Origin: Acheta domesticus
Taxonomy: Eukaryota; Arthropoda; Insecta; Orthoptera; Gryllidae
Direction: 5' to 3'
Assembly (NCBI GenBank): GCA_031308135.1
Contig: JAHLJT010000631.1
Coordinates: 146,869,708-146,933,707 of the forward strand
Length of the DNA stretch: 64,000 nt
In this document: positions 11,324-22,010 of the stretch, one piece after another
How positions within the stretch are numbered: position 1 is the first letter of the stretch
Layout of the letters: the number at the start of each line of letters is the position of its first letter
Notes under the pieces: model-generated
The model's input: only the letters and a program-made list of their open reading frames with translations
What the model was told of the DNA's origin: nothing
The model's database searches: none
Position numbers and translations under genes: made by a program

Positions 11324-12250
11324 TGTGGTATACGGGGTATACCACAGGTGGGAACAATGCATTGGAGCTGTGGAGTGTTCTAGCGGCTGAACGGGCAGGG
11401 GGCTCAGTTAGGGGAGCTGGCGTTGGCCGGTTGGAGCGAGAGAGAGAGAGGGGGTGAAAAGCAGAGGGGTGGCGAGTTCGCCGGAGCTAGCGAAGAGACG
11501 GTGCGCAGAGGCCACAGAGGTTGGACGTGTGAGAGAGGGAGCGGAAAGTAAGGCAAACCAGTGGATTTGTGACCGGTGTGTTGAGCGTGTGGGTGAAGCG
11601 GCCGTCGGAGGTGGTGTCCGAGGCAGCCCTGTGGAGGCAACATCATGAAGGTGGCAGATGGACCCCAGGAGGAGCCGGCTGGGTAGCCACGACGACGATC
11701 ATACTAACAGCTAAGTGAACAGGGGGGGGAGGGAACAAAATCGTCAGAGTGTGCATGGGATAAACAGTTCATCTTACATTCAGATATCTGAAGGGAACAT
11801 AAATTAAGTCATGACTTAACATAGCGCAACGCGCACCATGGGGTTTCAAATCGAGTGTACGTTGTTTTTCTGATAGAGTATGTTTGCTATATTTTCACTT
11901 TGTTTGCATGTTCTTATCCAGAATACAGAGTTTTCTTTGTCTTTCAGTGTGTGTTTTTGTTGTCATTATATTCATTATTATGTGTTGACGATCCACTAGT
12001 ACCTAACAACCCACAGGTGCTCCCACTGGATAGAGAGGGAAGAGAGAGAAGGGGGGGAACGCACTAGCGATTTTTTACGTATGATAGGTGGGCGTAATAA
12101 CCCCGATGGTGGTGCCGACGGGTAGGAACGGGCATCTACCCACAGATCCCGTACGGGGGTGGCTCGGCGGCCTGGTAAAATAAATAATAACGTCGCAGAC
12201 ATTGCCTGCGACGAAAACTTATCTCACTCGCCTGTAGCAGTACTGTCACA
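11324..12250 (+). mobile_element. 5' LTR of Gypsy-type retrotransposon, complete
   Basis: The 927-bp block begins TGTGGTATAC and ends TACTGTCACA, the TG...CA boundaries of LTRs. Its last 100 bp (12151-12250) are identical to 15101-15200, which flank the element on the other side. A primer-binding-site-like sequence follows 19 bp downstream. An AATAAA polyadenylation-like signal lies at about 12178-12185, in the part shared with the 3' copy. Short frames within the LTR on both strands have no recognisable domains and are not called. Confidence 0.85.
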
Positions 12251-12269
12251 TAGGGAGGGAGAGGGTTTT

Positions 12270-12287
12270 TGGCGACCCTGCCAGGAT
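12270..12287 (+). promoter_or_regulatory. Putative primer binding site
   Basis: TGGCGACCCTGCCAGGA begins with TGG, the complement of a tRNA CCA end. It resembles the complement of an insect tRNA-Arg 3' end, as far as I recall that sequence, with two or three mismatches. It lies 19 bp after the LTR. A comparison with the host tRNA set would settle which tRNA is used. Confidence 0.55.
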
Positions 12288-12807
12288 CAGGTCGAGCATC
12301 GGGGAAAGTGAATTTTTAGCGGGAGTAGAACTGGTATCAGTAATTAGAATTTAATAATGAAAGGTTAAATCAAAGGCGAACAATGGTGAAATTAACTGAA
12401 ATACTTGTTTGTGGACTGTAGCAGTACTAGAAGAACATTTTGTGAGGTGTGAAACTGTTCCGTAAGCGTGGGAATGTAAGACGGAGCGACACGGCCGACA
12501 GCGGTGAGGCGCACTTCGGCTCAAGGTCAATGCGCGCAGCCGGAGACAGCAGCAGCGTGGGAACGGGGGGTGAGAAGTGTGTTCGTCAGGCAACTCCGGA
12601 AGGCAAAAATATTGTCAAGAGAGGCCGGGAGAAAGGACTAGGTATTGTAGATCCCGAGTTTGTAAACATTGGAAAAATGGAAACTCGGATGAATAAGAAT
12701 CGGAAGCAGAAGGAGGCGGAGGAAGATAAAGAAAGCGGCGACTTGGCAATAGGAATGCAGGAGGGAAGGAATGAAGCGACAGAGAGCGAGATAGATAAAC
12801 CCGAAAA

Positions 12808-14312
12808 ATGGCACAGATTACGCAAAACACATTAGGCGATGAAGATAATAGCACGATGACAGCTGAGAGTTCGGGGGAAAGTGTTGAGGGAAACGACGAG
12901 CTAGCGGTACCGTCCCGAGATTCCATCGCATATCTCCTCCGAGTGATGCAGGAAGAGCGGAGAGAAAAGGAAGAAAGGAGAAAGCAGAAAGGACGAGAAA
13001 AGGAGGAAGAAAGAAAAGCAGAGAGAGCGAGAAAAGGAAGAAGAAAGAAAGCAGAGAGAACGAGAAAAGGAGGAAGAAAGAAAGCAGAGAGAACGAGAAA
13101 AGGAAGAAGAAAGAAAGCAGAGAGAACGAGAAAAGGAAGAAGAGAGAAAGGTAATGAATTCGATAGCAGACGATATACGACAAGCCATGCGAGAGGGTTT
13201 TGTCACGTTTCAGGAAGAAATGCGAGAAGAAGTCAAAACATCGATGGCCGAGATGCAGAAAACCGTGGAACGGCAAGAGCACCAGCTAAAGGAGGTACGG
13301 GAAACCACGTCACAGCGCGCCGAGGCGCAGGAAGAGCGCATGCGAGTTTCTCGATGACAACATTCAAGAGACGCAGCGGGCCGCGGTGAGGCTGGAGACC
13401 AAGGTCACGGAAGGGCTAGCGCAGGTAGGAAGGCGTATTGAGAGCGTGGAGGACAACATCACGACGTCGAAGGCACAAGAAAGGACGACCCTGGAGAGTA
13501 AACTGAAGGAGTTGGAAGAAAGAATTCGTACCGAGAGATGGAATGGAGGAAGTGGAGGCGTTTGCGTGGACAGCTGGCAGATTCCAAGCCGACTGAATTT
13601 CGAGGGCAGTCCGAGGGACACACCGTGGACATTTTTGAAGGCAGTTGAGAATTTCTTTATCATGAATTCTGTTCCCAGTCAGTTGAAAGTACGGATGGTA
13701 TATCAAATGATGTCCGGGAAAGCAAAGCTGTGGATGGATATGGTGGGGGACAAGATTAACACATATGAAGAATGGCTGGAACAATTTAAGGCCCGATATT
13801 TTAATGAGGATCAGCGTTTCAATCTAAAGTTTGCCGTGATGGCACAACGTTATAATAGCGGGGAGAAAGAATCACTTCAAGATTTTGCAGTACGGAAGGC
13901 GGCAAACTTTAAAGCATGCGACCCGAACATGACCGAACGGGAGATCATCCCAGTAATTACGAGTCAGTTACCGTTCACGTATCAAAACATATTGAATAGT
14001 ATAGAGATTAGGGATCTGGAGCATTTCACAAATACTTTAGCGAAATATGATAACAATATTCAGCAAACGGAAAGGGGGAAAACTAAAGAAACTCGGATGA
14101 ATGCTGTGCAGATGGAAGAAAATAAGACCCCGGAGAATTTCCAACGGGAGAAGGAGAAGAAAACAGAAGAGAAGGGTGGACCACAAGGCGGGCACAGCAA
14201 GAACCAAGAGGGCAGAGGAAAGAGAAATGGAAAAGGGACCGAGCATACACGCGATGACGGGAGGATGATAACAGTTGTTGACGTGCATCCAAGCCCAACG
14301 TCGGCAAACTGA
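12808..14312 (+). pseudogene. gag: Gypsy-type gag, interrupted by two frameshifts
   Basis: Gag forms the particle of the retrotransposon. The reading starts MAQITQNTLGDED at 12808, continues through a charged EERRKQ stretch, and shifts frame inside a run of about 30-33-bp purine-rich tandem units (12960-13150). There one unit has an extra A at about 13015. It then reads MNSIADDIRQAMREGF and shifts again near 13347, where two bases appear to be missing. The last segment carries a retrotransposon gag core: LNFEGSPRDTPWTFLKAVE, KVRMVYQMMSGKAKLWM, TYEEWLEQFKARYF, FAVRKAANF. No CCHC zinc knuckle is visible; the tail is basic and glutamate-rich instead. Coiled-coil propensity is strong in the N-terminal half. 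Total span is about 500 codons. Confidence 0.8.
12955..13150 (+). repeat. Purine-rich coding tandem repeat in gag
   Basis: Four to five units of about 30-33 bp built on GAAAGCAGAGAGAACGAGAA follow each other. They encode alternating Glu/Lys/Arg, as in a charged coiled coil. Unit-to-unit differences are few, so replication slippage is likely. One unit is one base longer than the others and causes the frame change. Confidence 0.8.
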
Positions 14313-14356
14313 AGGGGTTCGATGGTGTATCGTGCCCATCATCGAGCCATCCCTGT

Positions 14357-15133
14357 GTGACATATGAAGAGGTGCGAACAATTGAAGGAGTCATGGCGGA
14401 AGAAGAGGATTTCTTAGAAGAAACGAAGAGCGCTAACAATAGGGGCACTGGGGGGAGATGCATTGTGTTGAAGGGATATTGTGAGGATGTGGTGTTGGAG
14501 TTGCTCATTGATACGGGTAGTGTGATCACTGCGGTGTCAATGAAAGTGGTAGACAAGCTTCGTAGAAGGGGTATAAGGGTTCCGGAGTTGCCGATGCGCA
14601 GGATGAAATTAGTCATGGCTAACGGGAAAAGCTCAACTATTGTAGACAGACAAGTCTGGCTTGATGTGGTTATTGAAGACTATCAGGTGTCAATGTCGTG
14701 CGTTTTGATGGATGGCCTAGTGGGTGACGTCATCGTAGGGATAGATACTTTGAGGAAATACGAAGTTATTATTCATGTTGCGGAGGAACGGGTACAGTTT
14801 TCCCGGATGGAAATTGCAGTACGGCAGTGTGCAGGATTATTGCAGGAGAACGATGACATCCTAGACATCTGTGAACAAGCTGTGGTGACGTTCGAACAAT
14901 CGGAGATCGGGGACGAGTTGCGAGAGTTGCGGCGAACCATTGGCGAGAAGATTGTTGATGAGTTAGAAGAAATGATTTGGCAACATCGGGAGATATTTAA
15001 AGAATCCGCCGACCCTATCAAGAACTACCAGTTTCGGATAGAGCTCAGTGACGATACTCCGTTCAAAGGCAAAACATATCCAGTTCCACAAAAAAATTAC
15101 GTACGGGGGTGGCTCGGCGGCCTGGTAAAATAA
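14357..15133 (+). pseudogene. pol: Gypsy-type protease and start of reverse transcriptase, truncated
   Basis: The frame lies at -1 relative to the last gag segment and is open through the gag stop, which is usual for gag-pol arrangements. From 14357, residues 45-60 contain LELLIDTGSVITAV, the active-site DTGS of retropepsin-like proteases. Residues 123-135 read GDVIVGIDTLRKY, the second conserved protease segment. Residues 205-250 contain an IFKES-DP---YQFRIELSDDTPF pattern and KTYPVPQK, the linker and first residues of Gypsy RT. The natural sequence stops at 15100. The last residues (RGWLGGLVK) are read from LTR sequence and end at a stop. RT palm, RNase H and integrase are all missing, so the copy cannot move by itself. 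Confidence 0.85.
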
Positions 15134-15200
15134 ATAATAACGTCGCAGACATTGCCTGCGACGAAAACTTATCTCACTCGCCTGTAGCAGTACTGTCACA
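15101..15200 (+). mobile_element. Truncated 3' LTR (last 100 bp)
   Basis: All 100 bp match 12151-12250 by eye. The rest of the 3' LTR (about 827 bp) and most of pol are deleted in one junction at 15100/15101. The matching ATAT at 15201-15204 shows that the outer end is the genuine integration boundary. Identity of the two LTR ends suggests a young insertion, limited by the short length compared. Confidence 0.9.
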
Positions 15201-15204
15201 ATAT

Positions 15205-15910
15205 ACTATATTTACATTTACATTGAGATATCCTTTGTGCAATGATTTGTAAAATGATCTACAAAAATATACACAATGGCTAGATAAATATAAAATACGT
15301 GTTAATGGCAAATTAATCACATACAAAAATAGTCACTAAGAAAAATTCATTCATCACCTCCAAATCCAAAATGCATCTATTAAATGACAACAAAGAAATA
15401 CTTGAGGAAAATAAATACAAAGGGATAAAGTTTGATACTAAACTAACCTGAAAAGACCATAATAGGCAATTAAGGATACAATTTATATTAAAATTATATA
15501 ATAAATTATATCCAATACTTGGTTCAAAATTTTGAAGTACAGAATTATGAACACCACTATAAAACAGTTCTTCAAAACACTATTATTTAACAGTTCTAAT
15601 ATCATTATTAACTAACGCCTACTTTGTATGATACAGTGAAGCTGCGGACTATAAAAATCATGCAATCCAAACAAATGCTTACGGAGAATAATAAAATACG
15701 CATCATATAACAGCAAAACTCAGCTTTTTAGAGAACTAAAACTAGAGATGAATAATTCCAACAATTTATAAATCATTATTTGAATCTCTTAGAAATACCC
15801 TCATACCGAACTATTTGCATTAGAAAAAGATAGCAAAATTCCAAAAGAATACGATTACGGTATTCAAACGTTGTTTTGAAACCCCGGAACCAACAAAATC
15901 CAAAACATCT
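15205..15910 (+). pseudogene. LINE fragment, right of LTR insertion (RT end and C-terminal region)
   Basis: From 15256 the sequence reads DLQKYTQWLDKYKIRVNG, matching the L--WL--W-I-LN segment after the RT catalytic box in Jockey-like elements. At about 15411 it reads NKYKGIKFDTKLT, a stop, then KDH, matching KYLGI--D-KLTWK-H. Further on, ASN/CLRRIIKYAS-like and LFRELKLE segments follow in changing frames. Stops and shifts are frequent. Together with 11115-11323 this was one contiguous LINE before the LTR element inserted. I place it in the Jockey-like group by motif pattern only. Confidence 0.7.
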
Positions 15911-17600
15911 CAAATTTTCAACAATAATTACACTGGTCAACACTCATTTTCTTGCCAAACAATTTAAAGCCATTTTTGGGTATGTTTAATGCACAGATTT
16001 AAATATGGCATTGGTTTCGGTAGATTGGCTCTAGTTTTTGAGATAATGAAAAACGCATAGAAAAATATTATTTTATTTTTGAGTACAGGCTATTCGTAAA
16101 TTGCATAAAACGTGAACTAAATGAAACTAGATATGCCTATTTATACAAAATGTAACTGTTGAAATATGTAATATTAATATATTTATATTTACGACCTGAA
16201 ACAAATCACAATTAATTGTTTGAAAAGAATTGTTTGTATGATATCCTTTTATGCGGGAAATCAGGACATTCACCTTGACGGATCCAGGATAGTCTGCCAT
16301 TGTGTCTATCCCATCTGCCCTGATATCTAACTTCCATTACGTTATTTCTTCATGGAACCGCTTTGTTTCTCATATATATTTCCAAGATTTTCTGGAAATT
16401 TGTCTAGATGACTATAGAGATAGTGTACCTTAATGTTCATAGCTGCACCCAAATTTTGATTTAAAAGCAAGTCAGTTTTGCATAATTTTCTACTTGATGA
16501 TTACCCAAATAAGTCTTGACAACTATGACAAAGCTGCACCAATAACGAGCAAAGTGTTATTTTCGCCTGCAGTGACCGACATTTCCTTTTCTTTTAGTCT
16601 GGACACTAAAAGTTGAGCTGCTTGGTTTGGCAAACTGAGGTCACGTATTCAATCACTCAGCTTATCTTGGGAGTGCTCTTCGTATCGTATTTACTGCCAC
16701 TGCTATCTCCTGAATTCCACCCCAGAATCTGTATATCCTCACTATCGGACACAGGAGTTCCAGTGAGTGTGGTGGACACTGGTATGGGAATATAAGGTCA
16801 ATGTGGCACTGGTCGCTCTGCTGATTCCAACTCAGGGTACTCGGAGTTCTTTTTCTTGTAACGATTGAAGGCTTTTACGTTTACAGAAGAAAAATAACAA
16901 TGATCATGATGATTTTAAGGCTCTCGCCATGCCATTAGTACACCAAATTTTAAACTCTTTTAACTAAAGTTTTATACTGAGTGAGATACTCCACACAAAT
17001 TTTGAATAGCATATTAGGAGACCACAACTTATCCTGATCACCCTGTTTTATACCAAAATATGGTTTTACATTTTTACTATAAAGTTTGTAATATTTATTT
17101 TCTTTTTGTAGCGTAAATTCCCTACAAACGTAGTTAAATACATTAAAGCCGTTTAAAAAAGTCCTACTGAAGAACTAATTGTTTTGTAACAAAAGAAAAT
17201 TTATTAATAAAACGAAACTCAATTAGAGTATCCTAAAAATAATGCAATATTCAATGTTTAAAATGAAATAAAATGTATAAAGATGGATATTTGTCTTAGA
17301 TGCCGTGAGTTTTGTGATAGTATCATTCATTACAGCGTTCGTAGCACAAAAGCTAGAATCAATTCATCAAAACTAATAGCAAATCTAGATTCAACATATC
17401 CAATTTACTGTAAATTCGTTGAAAAAATCCTGGGCAAGTGAAAAAAAAGATTTTTTTGTTGAGCAGTGTTATCAAACGCTTCTCTTCATACACGATTCTG
17501 CAAAAGTAGCCAAACAGCAAAACTAGTTATGAATGGTGAGAACTAAACGTGAGATAAATGTACATTAATACCTCTGAAAGGTAGCAATGCCAATCAGAAT
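15911..17600. other. Unassigned AT-rich DNA
   Basis: No domain, tRNA or element terminus is recognised. The slightly GC-richer 16550-16870 segment has a 60-codon frame (16613-16795) without similarity that I can name. The rest is AT-rich with homopolymer runs. Confidence 0.35.
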
Positions 17601-17622
17601 TTTTTAAAAGCTTTAAATTGAA

Positions 17623-18042
17623 CTGTGGAAGTGCCCGAGAGAAGTATAAAGCGCGTGAGAGCGTAGGCTTTCGCGGCCGGAGTTCGTATGTATTTGGCTG
17701 TCCAAGGCACACGTTTCGGCCGCCATTCTGCGACCTACATCAGGGTGTAATGCTTCAGGGTCGCTTCCTCAGGCATTACGTCCTGAGGAAGGTTGCAGAA
17801 TGGCGTCTGAAACTTCGGCACCTGTGCCTTGGTTGCTGCATCTCCCGTATAGCCAAGTACACACTACAGAATAAAGCGCATCAGCACCACACCGACCGAA
17901 CTGTCCACGCTCTCGCCGACCACAAAGCCCTCGCTCCCATGGTCAGGCCCTCCGCTCTGTCCTGAGAAACTCTCAAAGCAATATTCTTTCTTTTAAAAAT
18001 ATTAGTGTCCTAGAGTAGCCTCCAACCCCCGCACTTCCACAG
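17623..18042. mobile_element. Fold-back element with CTGTGGAAGTGC ends
   Basis: The 420-bp block starts CTGTGGAAGTGC and ends GCACTTCCACAG, a perfect 12-bp inverted repeat. Inside, a second inverted pair of about 55-60 bp lies around 17700-17830: CCAAGGCACACGTTTCGGC on the left and the complementary GCCTGTGCCTTGG region on the right, each followed inward by CGCCATTCTGC-type sequence. No clear target-site duplication is seen. The 115-codon frame 17618-17965 is a by-product of GC-rich composition. Confidence 0.65.
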
Positions 18043-18199
18043 TCTACAACAAATTTACGCTTCAATAAGATATAAATTACGTGGAATTACCATTTTCATT
18101 ATTGTCACCGCACTTTTGTCCATACTCCCTACCTTGATTGTATAAATCGCTAGCGATTGTGAACTTTCTTTGGTTAATGTATAAAATTTAGAAAACTTA

Positions 18200-18300
18200 T
18201 CTATATATCGTCTCCTGTATTATTTCAGTAGTATATCTTTCCGTTGCGGCCCTCACACGCAACAAATCTGTATAAATGAGGTCTCTAGAAAAAGTTCTTT
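18200..18300 (+). repeat. Family C repeat, copy 1 (5' part)
   Basis: TATCGTCTCCTGTATTATTT, CAGTAGTATA, CTTTCCGTTGCGGC, CTCACACG and AATGAGGTCTCTA appear in this order. They are shared with 42768-42860 (plus) and 52618-52712 (minus). Class unknown. It is joined to family A at about 18300. Confidence 0.7.
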
Positions 18301-19980
18301 TTCACAGAAAATTTTTATGTGTTCAAAACGCTTCATTTGAACCCATTTGAAGCACATACAGTCACAAATATAATAATGATTACAAATTGCTGGAAATGTG
18401 CATATTAAAGATGTAAGAGATCTTTCAAATTACATTTGCGTATTTTTTTAACATATTTCAAAATGAACTTTACGTTATATTAAAGAGTGCAATTAGCACT
18501 ATCAGTTCCAAAAGTTTGAAGACAAAATTTGGATCCATTTATGAGAAAATGGCGTTTAAACGTTTCTGGAAATGCGGAATTTTGAGCTACTTTTTACGTA
18601 AAGTTGAGTTTTCGAGAAACTTTACTTGACATTATTTAAAGCACATGTACGCATTAATACAATAATCTCAACAAATTGCTGCTAGTGTAAATATTAACGA
18701 CGCGAGAGACAACTAAAAAACATTACATTTTTCAATTTTTGAAAAAAAAGCATAGAGCAATATGGCGTTTATGTCATGTAATAGAGTACATTTAGCACTA
18801 TCTCTACCATACGTTTAAAGCAAAAAAATTGGAATCGTTTTTGAGAAAATCGTGTTTTAGATTTTTTAAAATTGCACATATTGCACGCAATATTACACGA
18901 AAACTACTAAAATTTTCAAAAAAAATGTACATGGCCTTAAAGAAAGAACTCATTATGGAGAACAAATTCAACTTCAAGTAAAAATATCTATCTTTAATTT
19001 TGTAGTTGGGGGAAGACGCCGAATAAAATTCAAACTTTTGCAACTGAGTTAACGTGCAAATCGGACATACGTCACCTTAATAAGTGTATTTTACTCTATT
19101 CTTACAAGAAATTTAAAGAAAACATTTGGAGCCGTTTTCGAGGAAATTTTAAAAGTGTCTGGGAGGCTTCATGTAAAGTACCCCCGAAAATTAATGACTG
19201 TTTTTCAAAATCTCAGAGCTTCCACTCAGGCAAGATGGACTGGGGGACAGAGGTTTCTTCAATTTGGAAAAAATCTTACGCGTATTTTAGGCGTTAATGT
19301 TGTTCACATACACCGGACAGACGAACAGACGGACAGACGAACAGACGGACAGACGGACGGACAGACGGACGGACAGATGGACGGACAGACGGACGGACAG
19401 ACGGACGGACAGACGGACGGACAGACGGACGGACAGACGGACGGACAGACGGACGGACAGACGGACGGACAGACGGACGGACAGACGGACGGACAGACGG
19501 ACGGACAGACGGACGGACAGACGGACGGACAGACGGACGGACAGACGGACGGACAGACGGACGGACAGACGGACGGACAGACGGACGGACAGACGGACGG
19601 ACAGACAGACGGATGGACAGACGGACGGACAGACGGACGGACAGACGGACGGACAGACGCACGGACAGACGCACGGACAGACGGACGGACAGACGGACAG
19701 ACGGACGAACGGACAGACGGACGAACGGACAGACGGACGGACGTTTTGCTTTCAATTGGTTTTTCTGTATTAAGGACTTAAAAAGGGGATTCTGGCTACA
19801 CCACTTGTTAGGAGATTTTAAAAAAAAATTAGCAAATGGATTTATCCACTTTTTCGCTATCAAGGTCCAGCAATGAATTTTTTTCTGCCGAAAATTTCCC
19901 GTTTTTCCGCGCAGCATTACGTAGCTTTCCCTGCACTAATATATTATCCGTATATACGTACGTATACGGGAATGTAAAAA
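18300..19980 (+). repeat. Family A repeat copy with expanded array
   Basis: A near-complete 3' two thirds of family A is present. It has modules with CACTATCAGTTCC, ACTTGACATTATTTAAAGCA, GACGACGCGAGAGA, GGGAAGACGCCGAA and CATGTAAAGTACCC. The GACG box is expanded at 19315-19743. It continues with TTTTGCTTTCAATTGGTTTT, CGCAGCATTACGTAGC and the palindromic ACGTACGTATACGGGAA terminus at about 19950-19975. Confidence 0.8.
19315..19743 (+). repeat. 430-bp microsatellite, 12-bp period (GACGGACGGACA)n
   Basis: About 35 nearly perfect 12-bp units run without interruption apart from a few substitutions near the edges (for example GATGG at 19376 and GCACGG near 19660-19675). The open frames on both strands (TDGQ or SVRP/SVRL peptides) come from the lack of stops in the repeat and are not genes. 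The array sits exactly where other family A copies have only 10-30 bp of the same motif. Confidence 0.95.
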
Positions 19981-20664
19981 GCATTTATACAAATGGCAAG
20001 CGTTCTCTCTCGCACGCTGACTAAAATCACTGTTGTGGCACATTTTGCGTCTGGCCAGAGGTCAGACTTCGCCAGAGGTCAGACAACGCCGTCAGCTTCG
20101 GTGGGTAGTTCACCTCCACACGCCACCAACCGATTTACCCACCTGCCACGTCCCACGCTCCGCGCCGCTCTCTTTGCCTTGCTTCGCGGCCAAGACCCAA
20201 AGGCCCTGAAGAATGGGCTTCGGAAGCCAGAGCGCAGGCCATGGCATCTAATCGCAGATCAACGCCATTGTAAATCTGCATTCTTCTTTCTTTTGACAGT
20301 TTCTCGAAGCTTAGGCTTTGTTTTCTTTAAGACAATACGTTCAACAAAAAGTTGGATGGGAATGGTAAATCACAGAGAAAATGTACAAAATATCAAGCTT
20401 TCGTATTAGGCATGGGATTTAATACCTCTGATTTTCACGGAAAGCTATTGACTAAAATATTCAGTATTTAGTTGTGCTGAATAGCTTTTTGTTACAGTTT
20501 AGCCACTCGCAAAGTGTTTGAATTAAAAGAGCCTAAAGATTGTTTACAATATTCACGTTGCAGTAAATTCAATTTAAATAAGTTACTCAAAATTTTGGAA
20601 GCTCTGGAATTGATTTTGAAGCATTTTAAACGGATAATTCGCCAAAAGTAATAATAAATATATA
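19981..20664. other. Unassigned DNA, moderately GC-rich
   Basis: It contains a tandem pair around GCCAGAGGTCAGAC (about 20054-20083). The 138-codon frame 19993-20409 shows no recognisable domain. It is an island of non-repeat sequence between family A copies. Confidence 0.35.
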
Positions 20665-20665
20665 A

Positions 20666-22010
20666 AGAACTAGTGGTGCTTCAGAATGGCACGGACGTTC
20701 CCGTATTTATTTTCTATTTCCTTGGGTCTGGTCTAGTTATTCGGAATTACCACATATTCTTGGCATCTGCCATCTATTGCCGCCCGAAGTACGATTTTTT
20801 GACATTTTCTTAATTATTCGGTTTCTTAATCGTAGAAGGAAATATTAATTTGAAATTATTAAAAAACACAAAAACCTCGTTTGAAATTAGAATAATGTTT
20901 TAAAAATTTGAAGTCGTTTTCAAGAAAATGGCGATGAAGTGCTACTGAAAAATGCGAAATTTGAAGCTGTTTTAACAAAAAAGTTTTCAGTTTTCAAAAA
21001 ACCTCGTTTAAAATATTTTGAAGCACTTACACTCACAAATATAATAATGTTTACAAAATTCTGGTAATTTGCATAATATTAATGTGAGAGGTCATTAAAA
21101 AATACATTTGTGTAATTTTTGAAAAACAAAAAAAATACTGAAAATAAACCTTACGTCATATCAAAGAGTGCATTAAGCACTATCCGATCGAAAAGTTTGA
21201 AGAACAAATTTGGAGCAATTTTTGAGAAAATGGCGTTTGAGCGTTTCTGAAAATGCGGCATTTTAAGCTAGTTTTCACAAAAAAAGATTGAGTTTTCGAG
21301 AAACATTGCAGAAAATTATTTCAAGCACATGGACTCATAAACATAATAATGTGAACAACTCACCGCTAATATAAATATTAACGACGTGAGAGACAAATAA
21401 ACAAATTACATTTTTGTAATTTAAAAAAACAAAAGAAAAAAGCAGTATGCCGTTTATGTCAACTCATAGAGCACTATCCCCTCCAAAAGTTCACAAAAAA
21501 GTTTGAGTTGTCATTGAGAAAATCTTGTTTATGTAATTTTTTAAAATTGCAAGTATTTCATGCTATATTGCACGAAAACTACTAAAACTATGAAAAAAAT
21601 GTGAATGACCTTAATGAAAGAACTCACTTTGGAAAACATCATTTATTTGCAGGAAAAGTATCTTCAATTTTGGAGCTGTAGGAAGATGCCGAAAACACTT
21701 TTGCAATTTTCGGAAATCCAGAGTGAACCTGGAAATTCGAGCTATTCCACCTTAAGTATATTTAACTCTATTGTTACAAGAAATTTAAAGAAAAAACTTG
21801 GAGCCAATTTCGAGAAAATTTCGGAAATGTCCGGGGAGCTTCATGTAAATTACCCCCAAATTTTGAAGAATTTTTTTCAAAATTGCGGCGCCTCGAGTGG
21901 ACGCAGATCAACCGGGGAATATCCTTTTTGATGAAATCGCACGAATGGTTTAGGCGCTACTGTTGTTCACAGATTGACGGACAAAAGGACAGACGGACGG
22001 GCGTTTTGAA
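20666..22010 (+). repeat. Family A repeat copy, near full length
   Basis: It begins CTAGTGGTGCTTCAGAATGG with a CGTTCCCGTATT box. It carries the TGCCATCTATTGCCGCCC segment, at least four internal modules, and GACGGACA at about 21978-22000. It then switches directly to GAGCTACAGAATGGCACAGA, the start of the next copy. The palindromic terminus was lost at the junction. Confidence 0.75.

Noticed and set aside
12615..13282. Ser/Phe/Leu-rich minus-strand frames opposite gag
   Set aside because: Antisense shadows of the purine-rich Glu/Lys/Arg-coding repeat.
19315..19743. CRISPR-like array
   Set aside because: Uniform 12-bp units with no unique spacers, in a eukaryotic repeat; it is a microsatellite.
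19155..19917. Long open frames on both strands (TDGQ- and SVRP-repeat peptides), which look like repetitive proteins
   Set aside because: They are translations of the stop-free 12-bp microsatellite; all frames are open there and there is no start or domain context.
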